Position numbers and translations under genes: made by a program. Shown here in pieces: positions 8,277 through 17,636 of a stretch of 64,000 nt of DNA (positions within the stretch are counted from its first letter, which is position 1; every line of letters begins with the position of its first letter). The DNA comes from Gudongella sp034006985 (GTDB taxonomy: Bacteria > Bacillota > Clostridia > Tissierellales > Tissierellaceae). The DNA is taken from the NCBI GenBank assembly GCA_034006985.1, contig JAVERT010000006.1:1-64000 (forward strand), read 5' to 3'. The notes beneath the pieces were generated by a model, which searched no databases, had not been told where the DNA came from, and saw nothing but the letters and a program-made list of their open reading frames with translations.

Positions 8277-9470
8277 ATGAAGATTATTAATAAGACACTG
8301 GCAATTTTATTGGGAATTAGTATTTTATTAATAGGGTGCTCTAGCAATGAAGTTACACCACAAGAAAATCAAGGAAGTAAAGCTGTGGTGGAAAATGAAA
8401 TAGCAATGCTCTATACTAATATGTCTGCAGGATTTAAATCAGATTTTAAAACTCATCCATTTGAATACACGGGTGATTTGACAGTAGAAAAGTTGGCTCA
8501 AGGGCTTTCTGAATTGACGGGACTAGACTTCTATATTACTACTCAAGATCCCAACGATAATTTAAAAGAAATTACAATTGACTGGGATCAGAATTCTACG
8601 CTGATTGCAAATCTTGATGACCGAGAACAGAAAGATGATTTTTTCTTATTTGATGAAGACTCAATGCGTTGGTTTATGCTGGACAGCCTATGGTATACGG
8701 TGATTGAAAACTTAGATTATGAAAATGTCTACTATACCATGAATGGCGGTTGTAATTTGGAATTTGATAATCTTTATCCTATTAAAGAGTTCCCAAGTAA
8801 TATAATCTACATGGGCAGTGCGTTTTATTATGCACATGCAGACACTCATAATGGTGAAATTCTTAGTGAGGAGGATGCATTTGCGCTTGCAGAAGATATA
8901 ATGCAGGAGAGAGGTGATTTCAGCACCGTAATCCTATCAGACGGTGAGGAAATTATAGATGGAGAACATGCTTACATTTTCTCAACAGGTGATTACTCAG
9001 AAGATGGGCAAAAATTTACTGCTATGTATCATTATGCTGTCAGTGACAGGGGTAATATTTATTATTTAGATGTTTTATCGGGTGCTGATTGGATTCTGAA
9101 TAATAATGAAACTAGTAGTAAAGTGGATTTTTCTGTATTTACTGATATTAGCAGTGCTGAAGTAGAAAGTTTTGTAGAGGGAGTACAGTATGATCTTATA
9201 AATGAAGAATGGACTTCGTTAGCTTCAAAAATATCATATCCTATTGATATTGGTTCAAAAACCTTTGAGACAGAGGATGAATTTGCCATTTATGATATAG
9301 GAAGCTTACTTTCGGATGATTGTAAAACCTTTATTGCACAAACGGATTGTACTAATCTTTTTGCTAATTATGAAGGCGTTATGATTGCAAACGGAAAGAT
9401 ATGGATCACAGAAATCTTTAATGAAGACATGAGTTCACGGGGGCTTAAGGTTTATGTGTGGAACCCATGA
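8277..9470 (+). CDS. Lipoprotein of unknown function
   Basis: A 397-residue lipoprotein: signal residues 1-20 end in LLIGC, with the lipidated Cys about residue 21. The mature part is acidic and Asp/Glu-rich, with no family I recognise. ATG 8277 is preferred to GTG 8274 because GGAGG (8265-8269) is seven bases upstream of it. It is the first of three exported proteins that follow the LuxR-type regulator on the same strand. Confidence 0.75.
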   Translation: MKIINKTLAILLGISILLIGCSSNEVTPQENQGSKAVVENEIAMLYTNMSAGFKSDFKTHPFEYTGDLTVEKLAQGLSELTGLDFYITTQDPNDNLKEITIDWDQNSTLIANLDDREQKDDFFLFDEDSMRWFMLDSLWYTVIENLDYENVYYTMNGGCNLEFDNLYPIKEFPSNIIYMGSAFYYAHADTHNGEILSEEDAFALAEDIMQERGDFSTVILSDGEEIIDGEHAYIFSTGDYSEDGQKFTAMYHYAVSDRGNIYYLDVLSGADWILNNNETSSKVDFSVFTDISSAEVESFVEGVQYDLINEEWTSLASKISYPIDIGSKTFETEDEFAIYDIGSLLSDDCKTFIAQTDCTNLFANYEGVMIANGKIWITEIFNEDMSSRGLKVYVWNP

Positions 9471-9533
9471 TAACAAAGATCTGTGGTGAAGAAAGTTAAT
9501 AAATAATGACAGATTTTTAAGGAGGGTTAAAGA

Positions 9534-9776
9534 ATGTTCATATTTTTTGCGATTTTTGGTTTGATTGTTTTAATCACTGGTATTATTCTCAAAATGAAAT
9601 CCAAGAAAAAAGTATGGAATATCTTAATAGGGCTTGGAATTATGGGTGTCATTATTTCTCTAATACTATTTATATGCACCATTTTGTTGGTATATGGACA
9701 AGATGACAATATTCCAAGCAGCTCAATTGATTCAATTGACATTGACATTTACGTGTGTGATTATATGCCATGGTGA
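9534..9776 (+). CDS. Small membrane protein
   Basis: An 80-residue protein with two transmembrane helices (about 2-20 and 28-54) separated by a basic KMKSKKK loop and ending in a short acidic tail. AAGGAGGG lies nine bases upstream of the ATG. No family recognised. Confidence 0.65.
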   Translation: MFIFFAIFGLIVLITGIILKMKSKKKVWNILIGLGIMGVIISLILFICTILLVYGQDDNIPSSSIDSIDIDIYVCDYMPW

Positions 9777-9832
9777 AGATGAGATTTGCTGATGAATATA
9801 TTATGTTTTACATTATGAAAGGGAGGAATATT

Positions 9833-10564
9833 ATGAAAAAGTCGTCTAAAAGAATATTAATGTTTTGTATATCTTTATTAATGGTATTATCAAATACTAT
9901 ATCTGGGTATACACCGGTAATGGCAGCAAGTGGTAATAGTGTTATAGTGGTGAGCAAAAATAAAAGTTATAAGAAGGATGACGGAAATTTTTATATGAGT
10001 TTCAATTTTACGAATAATGATAAATTAATAGAAGGTTTCAATTTTCAACCTATATTGCTTAACTCATCTGGAAAGATAGTGGTTAAATGGAAACCTTTTT
10101 CTGTAAGTTCAGGACAAAGTTTTAGACGTGACTTTGGATATAATTATGGTCAGCTTCCTACTGGAGAGTCTACTTTTATTTTGACTGCTAAGTCATCGTC
10201 AAATACTCTTCAAACTTATGGATGGAAGTATAAAATTAAGCATACATGTTCATCTGCGATTTCTTTCAAGCCTTTTGAAAAAGTTATAGATTCTAAAGGG
10301 ATAGAACGAAATAAGTTTAGTATTCAGTGTACAAATATAAAAGGCAAAGAATTGACTATAAAGATTATTGATAGTAATGGAAATCTTGTTTTTGAGCAGA
10401 TTGGACCAGCCAGAAAGACTAACAATGAGGTTGGGTGGTTTGCTTGGGACGGATATGCCAATATGGGTTCGTGGGATAAATGTAAATCAGGTCAATATAC
10501 AGTAGAAGTTCATTATTCAGGCGGTAGTAAAATCATCCAAAACACTTATAATTTAATTATCTAG
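9833..10564 (+). CDS. Secreted protein with a FlgD-like Ig fold
   Basis: A 243-residue secreted protein. A signal peptide spans about residues 1-31, with likely cleavage after VMA. The C-terminal part (about 155-240) has the FlgD/FlnD-type Ig pattern: KIIDSNGNLV, then WFAWDGYANMG, then SGQYTVEV. ATG 9833 is chosen because GGGAGG precedes it; an in-frame GTG/ATG region at 9770 overlaps the previous gene. It probably acts in the cell envelope. Its substrate or partner is unknown. Confidence 0.7.
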   Translation: MKKSSKRILMFCISLLMVLSNTISGYTPVMAASGNSVIVVSKNKSYKKDDGNFYMSFNFTNNDKLIEGFNFQPILLNSSGKIVVKWKPFSVSSGQSFRRDFGYNYGQLPTGESTFILTAKSSSNTLQTYGWKYKIKHTCSSAISFKPFEKVIDSKGIERNKFSIQCTNIKGKELTIKIIDSNGNLVFEQIGPARKTNNEVGWFAWDGYANMGSWDKCKSGQYTVEVHYSGGSKIIQNTYNLII

Positions 10565-10575
10565 GAGGTAGAGAC

Positions 10576-11694
10576 ATGAACAAGTTATTCAATTTATTTG
10601 GAGTTTTATTAACCATTATTATTTTTTGTGTGGGATGTGAACAATCGTCAGAAACAATCTCAGAGGATCCTCAATCAAAAGATATCACGGTAACTAGCTC
10701 TTCTGAAATGTCCAGTGTGTCATCAGTGGTCTGGGAGACTTTGTCTGGAGAATTTACACGTAATGACAGTAGTCAATATAACAATGCTTCTCTTCAGATG
10801 AAGTATCTTTCCAACGATTGTGTGATGTTTGAGTTTAGGCTTATGGAGGGTAGTGAATCGCAAGATTGGGCAGATACGTTGATATTGCCTTTTATACTTT
10901 TAGTGGATCAGAATGGAGTGGGTCACTACGAATCTGATCCAGATGCTACAAACCCAATCACTATTGACTTTTTATTGTCAGAGGAGGGGCAGCGAATAAC
11001 AGTTACTCACACTGGGGATGTGTCAATTTCTCCTGATGGTGTTTATGACTTTGTGTCCGAAGGGTTGGAGTTAAGTGAGCGTTCGGCAACGGCAATTCTT
11101 GATCATTTACCTACTGCAGCAACTAGCTTAAATAGCAATAATGGAGCATATACAATCCAATATCCAGATGCACTTGTTTCTGACTGGTTCTATCCTGTGG
11201 AGGTAACTTTTGACGACAACGGTGTGGCACTGGCAAAATTTATAATTGCTAAGGATCTTAGTGCAGTCTATCGTGTAGATGAAGACATAGATCCTGTATT
11301 AATCTTTGGTTCAGCACAACCTATGCTTGATTGTGAAACAATTCAATATAATAATATAGATTTAGAAGAAACAGATGAAGATGGAGCATATATTGAAGAA
11401 TCATACGAAATGCTACCTTTAGTTTCAGTGGTATTAGAAGATGGTATTGCTTTACTACCTAGAACAACTACTGAATTACATCCAACAATGCCATGGGAAG
11501 TTCCATATACATTAACGGTAGAGTCTTCAGATATTTCAGTAATAACAGTAGATGAAAATAGTATAGTCACAGCGATTTCTGAAGGAGAAGCAACATTATC
11601 TGGTACACTTTATATAGATGATGGTCAAAAAGATTTTTCTATCGATCTAATAGTTAGTGGAGAATTAGAGTTTGAGAGTGTGTATACAGAATAG
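10576..11694 (+). CDS. Lipoprotein with a C-terminal bacterial Ig-like (Big) domain
   Basis: A 372-residue lipoprotein with lipobox CVGC ending at about residue 21. The last 90 residues look like a Big_2 module: a proline-containing YTLTVESSD strand, ISVITVDENSIVTAISEG and GEATLSGTL. The middle is unassigned. TAGGAGGT overlaps the stop region of the previous gene, so the two are probably co-transcribed. It is likely exposed on the outer face of the membrane. Confidence 0.75.
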   Translation: MNKLFNLFGVLLTIIIFCVGCEQSSETISEDPQSKDITVTSSSEMSSVSSVVWETLSGEFTRNDSSQYNNASLQMKYLSNDCVMFEFRLMEGSESQDWADTLILPFILLVDQNGVGHYESDPDATNPITIDFLLSEEGQRITVTHTGDVSISPDGVYDFVSEGLELSERSATAILDHLPTAATSLNSNNGAYTIQYPDALVSDWFYPVEVTFDDNGVALAKFIIAKDLSAVYRVDEDIDPVLIFGSAQPMLDCETIQYNNIDLEETDEDGAYIEESYEMLPLVSVVLEDGIALLPRTTTELHPTMPWEVPYTLTVESSDISVITVDENSIVTAISEGEATLSGTLYIDDGQKDFSIDLIVSGELEFESVYTE

Positions 11695-11726
11695 AGGTTT
11701 AGCTTAAAAACTGGAGAGGTAGTAAA

Positions 11727-11854
11727 ATGGTAAAAATCCTACATATAAGACCGGTAAAATAGTACTAGCAGTATTATTTGGCTTTATATTACGAATAAGA
11801 AGTTTTAACGAACTTAACTATATGATTAAAAACGATGAATTTAAAGAAGAGTAA
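11727..11854 (+). pseudogene. Small membrane protein gene with a frameshift in an A run
   Basis: GGAGAGG precedes ATG 11727, but that frame stops after eleven codons. Adding one base to the AAAAA run at 11732-11736 joins it to a frame reading NPTYKTGKIVLAVLFGF and on to FKEE and a stop at 11852. The repaired product is 42 residues with one transmembrane helix. It is either a decayed gene or a sequencing error in the homopolymer. Confidence 0.5.
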
Positions 11855-12103
11855 TTATTCCTAATAGTATAAAACACAAACAATAAAATAAAGTGCTATT
11901 TTGGGGGGAGGTATACTCAAAATCAAGTAATAGCATTTTATAACATGTAAAGTCTAAGTAATTATTATAAAAAACAACAATAATAAATTTTAAATTCCAA
12001 AGGCTAAATCTCTCGTATAAAGAAGAACATAAGCAACTAGAAGTTAGGTTCTAGCAAGGTATATAAAACACTAAAAAAAGCGATCGTTAAATAAATAGAA
12101 GTT
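11855..12103. other. Non-coding stretch with a long-loop hairpin
   Basis: TGCTATT (11894-11900) and AATAGCA (11939-11945) can pair around a loop containing GGGGGGAGG. It may be a weak terminator for the lipoprotein region. Nothing else was seen. Confidence 0.4.
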
Positions 12104-12137
12104 AAAATAGATTGCAGATTTATCTGTAATCTATTTT
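12104..12137. terminator. Terminator hairpin
   Basis: AAAATAGATTGCAGA pairs with TCTGTAATCTATTTT around TTTA: a 15-base stem with one G-U pair, followed by CTTACG. The A-rich and T-rich arms would allow use in both directions. Confidence 0.75.
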
Positions 12138-12162
12138 CTTACGTAAAAACATATGAGCTTTA

Positions 12163-12171
12163 TGTTATAAT
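12163..12171 (+). promoter_or_regulatory. Extended -10 promoter of the methyltransferase gene
   Basis: TGTTATAAT fits an extended -10 box (TG-n-TATAAT, TATAAT at 12166-12171). The -35 region is poor, as is common for extended -10 promoters. Confidence 0.45.
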
Positions 12172-12258
12172 CAAATCAAGATAAAAAGAAACTAGAAATC
12201 TAGTTGAGGTAGAGGCAAGGGATAGATATAGAAATCTCAAAGTAAAGGGAGTTATGGT

Positions 12259-13431
12259 TTGGATAAATTACAAAAAATTATAGAAGAAATAATGGAAGAA
12301 GAAACCCTTATATATTCAGTACTTAGCAATTTAAAAGATAAATCTAAAGATACATTTACCAAAGTTAGTATAAAACCAGTATTAATAAAAAATGAAAAAT
12401 ATATTCAATTGGCTTACGAATACAAAGACAAAATAATACACAAAAATCTTAAAAATGATGAATTTATAATAGAGTATAAACAACTATTTTTAAACCATTT
12501 TAAGCAAGGTATGATATTTACACTAGATGCAGATTATCAAATACTAATAAGCAAAAAAGGTAAAGTAAGTATATTCAAAAAGAAACCGACTAGAAGTATT
12601 ATAGATTTAGACCATAATAGGAAAAAAGCATATATTATAGAAGAAGGGATTCCATGTGATTTTTTAATAGAGCTTGGGGTCATGAGTCAAGATGGTAAAG
12701 TTTTCAGTAAAAAGTATGATAAATTTAGACAAATAAATAAATTTTTAGAATTAGTATCAGATGTGGTTTATAAAATAGAAGATAAAGAAAAGATTAATAT
12801 AGTTGACTTTGGTTGTGGAAAATCTTATTTGACTTTTGCTTTATATTATTACTTGAAGAAACTTTTAAATTTAGATGTAAATATTATAGGACTAGATCTA
12901 AAAAAAGATGTAATTGAATTATGTAATAATTTAGCACTAGAGTTAGACTATAAAGGGTTACAATTTATAAATAAGGATATTAGGGATTTTGAAGAATTAG
13001 ATAAAGTTGATATGGTAGTTACACTCCATGCCTGTGATACAGCTACAGATGAAGCCTTGATTAAAGCTGTTAGCTGGAACACGGATATCATATTATCAGT
13101 ACCTTGTTGTCAACATGAATTGTTTAATAAGATTGAAAATAAAACTATGACACCTATGCTGAAGCATGGGATAATAAAAGAAAGACTATCTAGTCTAATA
13201 ACAGATAGCTTAAGAGCAAATGTTTTAGAAATACTGGGATATGATACCCAACTTTTAGAATTTATAGATATGGAGCATACACCTAAAAATATAATGATAA
13301 GAGCTATAAAGTCTGCGAATCCTAAAAAGATAGATACATCAGAATACTTAGAATTTAAAAAAAGTTGGAATATAGATAATTCTTATATTGAGCGCAGAGT
13401 TAAAGAAATCTTAGGTAGAACTATTTTATAG
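12259..13431 (+). CDS. SAM-dependent methyltransferase (Methyltransf_32 type)
   Basis: A 390-residue class I methyltransferase. Motif I is IVDFGCGKSYLTFAL at about residues 188-202. The next strand ends in IIGLDL, DMVVTLHACDTATD is near 255, and SVPCCQHELF is near 280. The His/Cys-rich ACDTATD and PCCQH signatures are those of the family related to tRNA (Trm13-like) and other RNA methyltransferases. The substrate is not shown by the sequence. It starts at TTG 12259 behind AAGGGAG; the ATG at 12254 is out of frame. It appears to be monocistronic. Confidence 0.82.
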   Translation: MDKLQKIIEEIMEEETLIYSVLSNLKDKSKDTFTKVSIKPVLIKNEKYIQLAYEYKDKIIHKNLKNDEFIIEYKQLFLNHFKQGMIFTLDADYQILISKKGKVSIFKKKPTRSIIDLDHNRKKAYIIEEGIPCDFLIELGVMSQDGKVFSKKYDKFRQINKFLELVSDVVYKIEDKEKINIVDFGCGKSYLTFALYYYLKKLLNLDVNIIGLDLKKDVIELCNNLALELDYKGLQFINKDIRDFEELDKVDMVVTLHACDTATDEALIKAVSWNTDIILSVPCCQHELFNKIENKTMTPMLKHGIIKERLSSLITDSLRANVLEILGYDTQLLEFIDMEHTPKNIMIRAIKSANPKKIDTSEYLEFKKSWNIDNSYIERRVKEILGRTIL

Positions 13432-13492
13432 GAAACAATAAGTGGCAATATATCAGTTGTATTATAAGTATTATTATTTTAAAATCAAGTTT

Positions 13493-13535
13493 ACTCTCAT
13501 TTCTAAATTTTTTTTTAGGAAGGGGAGTTTTTTAT
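13493..13535 (+). terminator. Terminator after the methyltransferase gene
   Basis: ACTCTCATTTCTAAA (13493-13507) pairs with TTTAGGAAGGGGAGT (13514-13528), partly through G-U pairs, and a T run follows. Confidence 0.55.
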
Positions 13536-13597
13536 TTTAATTTACATTTTCACTATATTCATATTTAGGAGCAACAAATTTCTATATTATAACTATA

Positions 13598-13614
13598 CTA
13601 GCCGTTACGGCTAG
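13598..13614. repeat. GC-rich palindrome CTAGCCG-TTA-CGGCTAG
   Basis: A perfect seven-base dyad with a three-base centre, unusually GC-rich for this AT-rich intergenic region. It lies about 100 bases before the WG-repeat gene and just upstream of a TATAAT at about 13637, so it could be an operator. Confidence 0.5.
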
Positions 13615-13710
13615 GTTCAAAAGTTAAAATTATTGATATAATCAAAGTTGAAATAAGATAAGCTTTAAAATCTCAAGAATGAAAATAGCAAAAAAAAGGG
13701 GTTGGATTAA

Positions 13711-15123
13711 ATGAAAAAAAGCCTTGTTTTTACATTATTATTACTTTTACTAGTAAATATCTTTGTATCAAACAAGTGGAATGTAGTAAGTGCAGTGGAG
13801 GCAGATCTAATATGGTTAGACAAGGAATATGCTAGTATAGGCAATTTTTCAGAAGGTTTAGCTCTAGTATCGATTAATAACAAATATGGCTACATAAATA
13901 AGTTGGGCCAAGAAGTAATACCATTAAAATATGATTATGTCTATGATTTTTCAGATGGATTAGCACAGGTAAGCTTATATAGAAAGTGGGGTTATATAGA
14001 CAACGAAGGTAAGGAAGTAATTCCAATTAAATATGTTTTAGCTGATGCTTTTTCAGAAGGTTTAGCAACAGCAGCATCATCAGGTGAATCGGGTATTAAA
14101 TGGGGTTATATAGACAAATCAGGAAATGAAGTAGTGCCATTAAAATATGATAGCGCGAAGAATTTTTCAGAAGGTTTAGCTCTAGTGTCATTAAATTATA
14201 AGTATGGTTATATAGATAGGGCGGGAAATGAAGTACTGCCATTAAAATATGATCTTGCCTGGGAATTTTCCGAAGGCTTTGCTGCAGTATATTCAGATGA
14301 TAATGATAAATTTGCTTATATAGATAAATCGGGAAATGAAATAACACCTTTCAAATACGATGCTGCCTGGGAATTTTCCGAGGGATTTGCTGCAGTACAT
14401 TTAGATAATAAGGTGGGGTATATAGATAAAACAGGAAAAGAAGTTATTCCTTTTATATATGATCAAACAGGTGATTATGATGAACGATTTGCGGAAATAC
14501 CAATGGGATATGATAGGCCTTGGGCTTTCTCAGATGGCTTAGTCAAGGTAGAATTAGATGGTAAGGCTAGCTATATAGATAAAGAAGGTAAGGAAGTAAT
14601 TCCATTAAAATATGATGATACAAGGAGTTTTTCTGAGGGGTTAGCAGCAGTAGGATTTAATGGAGATTATGGTTATATAGATAAAGAAGGTAAGGAAGTA
14701 ATTCCATTAAAATATGAAGATGCCTATGACTTTTCCGAAGGGCTAGGACATGTAATATTAGATGGTAAGGATATTTATATAGATAAATCAGGAGAAGAAG
14801 TTCTATCGTTAGAATACGGTTGGGCAGAACCTTCCTCTGAAGGTGTACTTTTAATACACAAAAATGATGAAACAGCTTTATTCAATAATCCCTTGTTAGC
14901 AGAAGGAGATTCAATGGAAGAAATAGAAGTAGGAGAAGAAGATAAAATAGAAATAGAGGAAGAGGAAATGCAAGAACCAGAAAACACTGTAATTGAAACT
15001 AAGGTAATTGAAGACCCAGTGGAAAATAAAGAAAAACCAGTAAATATTTATATAGTAATAGCAATTATTTCAGTTTTGGGGATTGTTTTGATTTTGATTG
15101 CTAGGAAGAAAAAAACAGAGTAA
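13711..15123 (+). CDS. WG-repeat surface protein
   Basis: A 470-residue protein with a signal peptide (about 1-29) and about nine WG (KWG) beta-hairpin repeats, each built on YIDKxGKEVIPLKYD followed by FSEGLAxV, over residues 35-385. An acidic EEEE-rich linker follows at about 400-440, then a C-terminal transmembrane helix (about 443-463) and a basic tail. It is thus anchored in the membrane with the repeats outside. The repeats are close to identical in places, implying recent internal duplication. WG proteins are probably binding proteins; the ligand is unknown. Confidence 0.85.
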   Translation: MKKSLVFTLLLLLLVNIFVSNKWNVVSAVEADLIWLDKEYASIGNFSEGLALVSINNKYGYINKLGQEVIPLKYDYVYDFSDGLAQVSLYRKWGYIDNEGKEVIPIKYVLADAFSEGLATAASSGESGIKWGYIDKSGNEVVPLKYDSAKNFSEGLALVSLNYKYGYIDRAGNEVLPLKYDLAWEFSEGFAAVYSDDNDKFAYIDKSGNEITPFKYDAAWEFSEGFAAVHLDNKVGYIDKTGKEVIPFIYDQTGDYDERFAEIPMGYDRPWAFSDGLVKVELDGKASYIDKEGKEVIPLKYDDTRSFSEGLAAVGFNGDYGYIDKEGKEVIPLKYEDAYDFSEGLGHVILDGKDIYIDKSGEEVLSLEYGWAEPSSEGVLLIHKNDETALFNNPLLAEGDSMEEIEVGEEDKIEIEEEEMQEPENTVIETKVIEDPVENKEKPVNIYIVIAIISVLGIVLILIARKKKTE

Positions 15124-15740
15124 CAAATCTTATATACATTTGAACTTTAATTTATAAATTTTGGGAGACATGTTTCCAGATTATGAAATTGCTTGGAATA
15201 GTTAGATAGAACCTGCTCGTAAGGGTTATGTGGGTACAATGTTTTTATATAAAAAGGAGTTAAAACCATCCTTTTTTATTCCATCAATTGGTGCACCAAG
15301 TACTATAAATATTGACACACCACTGATTGCAGGAAATAGTTCTGTCAAAGTTGGTGTTTTTTTATGTAACTGATATAATATGACAATGAAATAATTCTTA
15401 AAATAGCAATAGGTGGATACTATGTTAGAAATTGCAAGAATTGAGTGGAGTCGGGTGCCATATAATACAGTGATAGAAAAATAGAAGAATATTGACAAAT
15501 GAAATTATACATCACGAATCTGTCTCAAAAAACACTCGACGCATGTAGAGATGGTAGTATTAATAACACGGGAAATATGTTCTAATACAATAAAGTTTTG
15601 ACTCCGTTATAATAAATATTTGATTTCACCATATTTCCCAATAAGAAGGCTTCAAAAGATACTGTGGTTAAGACTTTCATGGAGCGGATTTAGATTTGTA
15701 AATTGATAATAATTTATAGTAATTAAAGATGGAGGTAAGT
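15124..15740. other. Long non-coding stretch with a third repeat copy
   Basis: About 600 bases with no supported gene. A minus-strand frame through 15226-15498 has no ribosome binding site or family. The repeat copy at 15579-15645 suggests old mobile-element residue, as at 4173-5166. Confidence 0.5.
15579..15645. repeat. Dispersed repeat, copy 3 (partial)
   Basis: GTTCTAATACAATAAAGTTT, then GACTCCGTTATAATAAATAT, then the CATATTTCCCA part match the cores of 1088-1195 and 4415-4500. The CT-rich end is lost and there are more substitutions, so this is the oldest-looking copy. Confidence 0.55.
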
Positions 15741-16175
15741 ATGGATTTAGTTGTGAAGCGTTTTGAAGAATTAACAGTGGAGGAGCTCTATAAAATTTTA
15801 AAGGTAAGGTTTGATGTATTCGTTATAGAGCAAAATTGCATATATTCAGAGATAGATGGCAATGATCAGAATTCATACCATGTGTACCTTGAGAACGAAA
15901 CAGGCATTAAGGCTTATTTAAGGGTAATAGAAAAAGGTGTGTCACATGAAGAGGTATCAATTGGACGAGTATTGACAACTGAAAGAGGAATTGGATTAGG
16001 GAAAGTAATCCTTTCTGAGGGCATAAAGGTTGCCAAAGAGAGAATGAAAGCAGATAGAATAATTATAGAAGCACAATCCTACGCTAAAGAATACTATGAA
16101 AAAGCTGGATTTATGCAAGTATCAGAGGAGTTTATAGAAGACGGAATTCCTCATGTCAAAATGGTATTAGATTAA
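15741..16175 (+). CDS. elaA: ElaA-like GNAT N-acetyltransferase
   Basis: A 144-residue GNAT protein that follows E. coli ElaA closely. It has the N-terminal motif LKVRFDVFVIEQNCIYSEID, the cofactor-side strand VSIGRVL, a short acetyl-CoA loop RGIGLG and the C-terminal EDGIPHVKM. ElaA-like proteins transfer an acetyl group from acetyl-CoA; the acceptor is not established. ATG 15741 is chosen because the in-frame ATG at 15729 forms part of the GGAGG. No operon partners are seen. Confidence 0.85.
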   Translation: MDLVVKRFEELTVEELYKILKVRFDVFVIEQNCIYSEIDGNDQNSYHVYLENETGIKAYLRVIEKGVSHEEVSIGRVLTTERGIGLGKVILSEGIKVAKERMKADRIIIEAQSYAKEYYEKAGFMQVSEEFIEDGIPHVKMVLD

Positions 16176-16259
16176 TATAAGGTAGTAATTAGGATCAAAA
16201 CACCATAAAAATCATAGAAAAAATTCTCAGTTTTGATTAATAATACATCAGAGTATCTA

Positions 16260-16558
16260 ATGGTATGAGAAGTATGTGAGTTGATGCTTGGCGATGAAAA
16301 CATAACAGAGCTCGAAAATCCTTCTATGGCATCAGAAAATTTTGAATGAAATAAAACTGGTGTACAACAATGTATAAGGGTTGTTTTGTCAAGGGAATTA
16401 TCATTTCCAGAGATTTATTACCAGCGTGCTGAATTTAAAATACATATTTGGGCTAATTGTTTGAGGGAGAAATGCTTAAACAGATAAAAGTTTCTTATGG
16501 TATTGTAATAACTTGGGCATCAAACGCACTGGAAGGTAAATCTTTGACTGAAAGTTAA
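16260..16558 (+). pseudogene. Decayed coding region with a Fic-family remnant
   Basis: Several short coding-like pieces in shifting frames occupy this gap. One (ELMLGDENITELENPS) is unassigned. The last, 16472-16558, reads LKQIKVSYG and then ASNALEGKSLTES before a stop. SNxIEGNxLT is the hallmark just before the Fic core, so this looks like the start of a lost Fic/Doc protein. No HPFxxGNG core follows. The identification rests on a short motif. Confidence 0.4.
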
Positions 16559-16635
16559 ACAAGGATAATATACAAAGAATATGCATAAGTAATTACCAGC
16601 TTATGTCATATGGAACTTAGCAAGGAGGTAGGATT

Positions 16636-17385
16636 ATGAGCTTTATAAATATCACAATAGATAATATAGAAGAAGAACATATTTGTTGTGCAATTGCTGA
16701 TAAAAAACATAAATGTGGTGTAGATATAAAGAAAGAATGGCTTAAAGAGAGGATTAGTGAAGGTCATATTTTCAGAAAGTTAGATGCAAGAGGGAAAGTA
16801 TTCATTGAATACTCTCCCCTTGAAACAGCTTGGACTCCAGTCTTAGGAGACAATTATATTTATATTTATTGTCTATGGGTTTCAGGTAGTTTCAAGAAAA
16901 AGGGATATGGTAAAGAGCTTTTAGAATACTGTATAAATGATGCTAGAAAACAAAATAAGTCAGGAGTTTGTATAATCAGCTCCAAGAAAAAGAAACCATT
17001 TCTCAGTGATAAGAAATTCATGATTAAACACGGCTTTGAAACTGTTGATACTATTGATGATGAGTATGAATTGTTAGCAATGTCTTTTGATGGCACACAT
17101 CCTCATTTTACTGATGATGCAAAAAATCAAAAGATAGAAAGTAAAGATTTAACAATATTTTATGGATTACAATGTCCTTATATTGCAAACTGTATCAAAG
17201 AAATCAAGGCCTATTGCGAAGCTAATGAGGTTAAAATTAATTTAGTAAAAGTAGATACTTTGGAAAAGGCAAAAGCTGTACCTTGTGTTTTTAATAACTG
17301 GGCAGTATTCTATGATGGAAAATTTGAAACTGTACATTTATTGAATGTGGGATATCTTAAAAAAATGCTGGGTCATGGAAAATAA
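16636..17385 (+). CDS. yoaP: YoaP-like GNAT acetyltransferase
   Basis: A 249-residue protein with an N-terminal GNAT domain; the acetyl-CoA loop is KKKGYGKELL near residues 90-99. A C-terminal YoaP domain begins near residue 170 (LTIFYGLQCPYIANC, thioredoxin-like with Cys-x4-Cys). This two-domain order and length match B. subtilis YoaP. GGAGG is seven bases before the ATG. The substrate is unknown. The gene stands alone between a decayed region and the selenoprotein gene. Confidence 0.83.
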   Translation: MSFINITIDNIEEEHICCAIADKKHKCGVDIKKEWLKERISEGHIFRKLDARGKVFIEYSPLETAWTPVLGDNYIYIYCLWVSGSFKKKGYGKELLEYCINDARKQNKSGVCIISSKKKKPFLSDKKFMIKHGFETVDTIDDEYELLAMSFDGTHPHFTDDAKNQKIESKDLTIFYGLQCPYIANCIKEIKAYCEANEVKINLVKVDTLEKAKAVPCVFNNWAVFYDGKFETVHLLNVGYLKKMLGHGK

Positions 17386-17636
17386 TTGCAGGGAATAATT
17401 CGGTTATAAACTACAAAAATGAATTCAATCTAGTGGTATTATGATTTATGAATGACTATTGCTGATAAGTTTCAATTAGTACTAAAAGGGTAAAACGATA
17501 ATACATCTAAAAGAGTATCTGTAAGTAAAATGAAGGAAAATAAACATTGTATATTTGATTTTGTTTGGGGACCTTTAGTATTAGCGACTTGAAGCTATGC
17601 AGAGAGCACTCTATAATTTTATTAGGGGGTAATTTA

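Noticed and set aside
13840..14820. Regular DNA repeats that might suggest a CRISPR array
   Set aside because: The repeats are coding WG modules of variable length and without unique spacers.
15226..15498. Minus-strand 90-residue frame
   Set aside because: No ribosome binding site, AT-rich composition, no recognisable domain.
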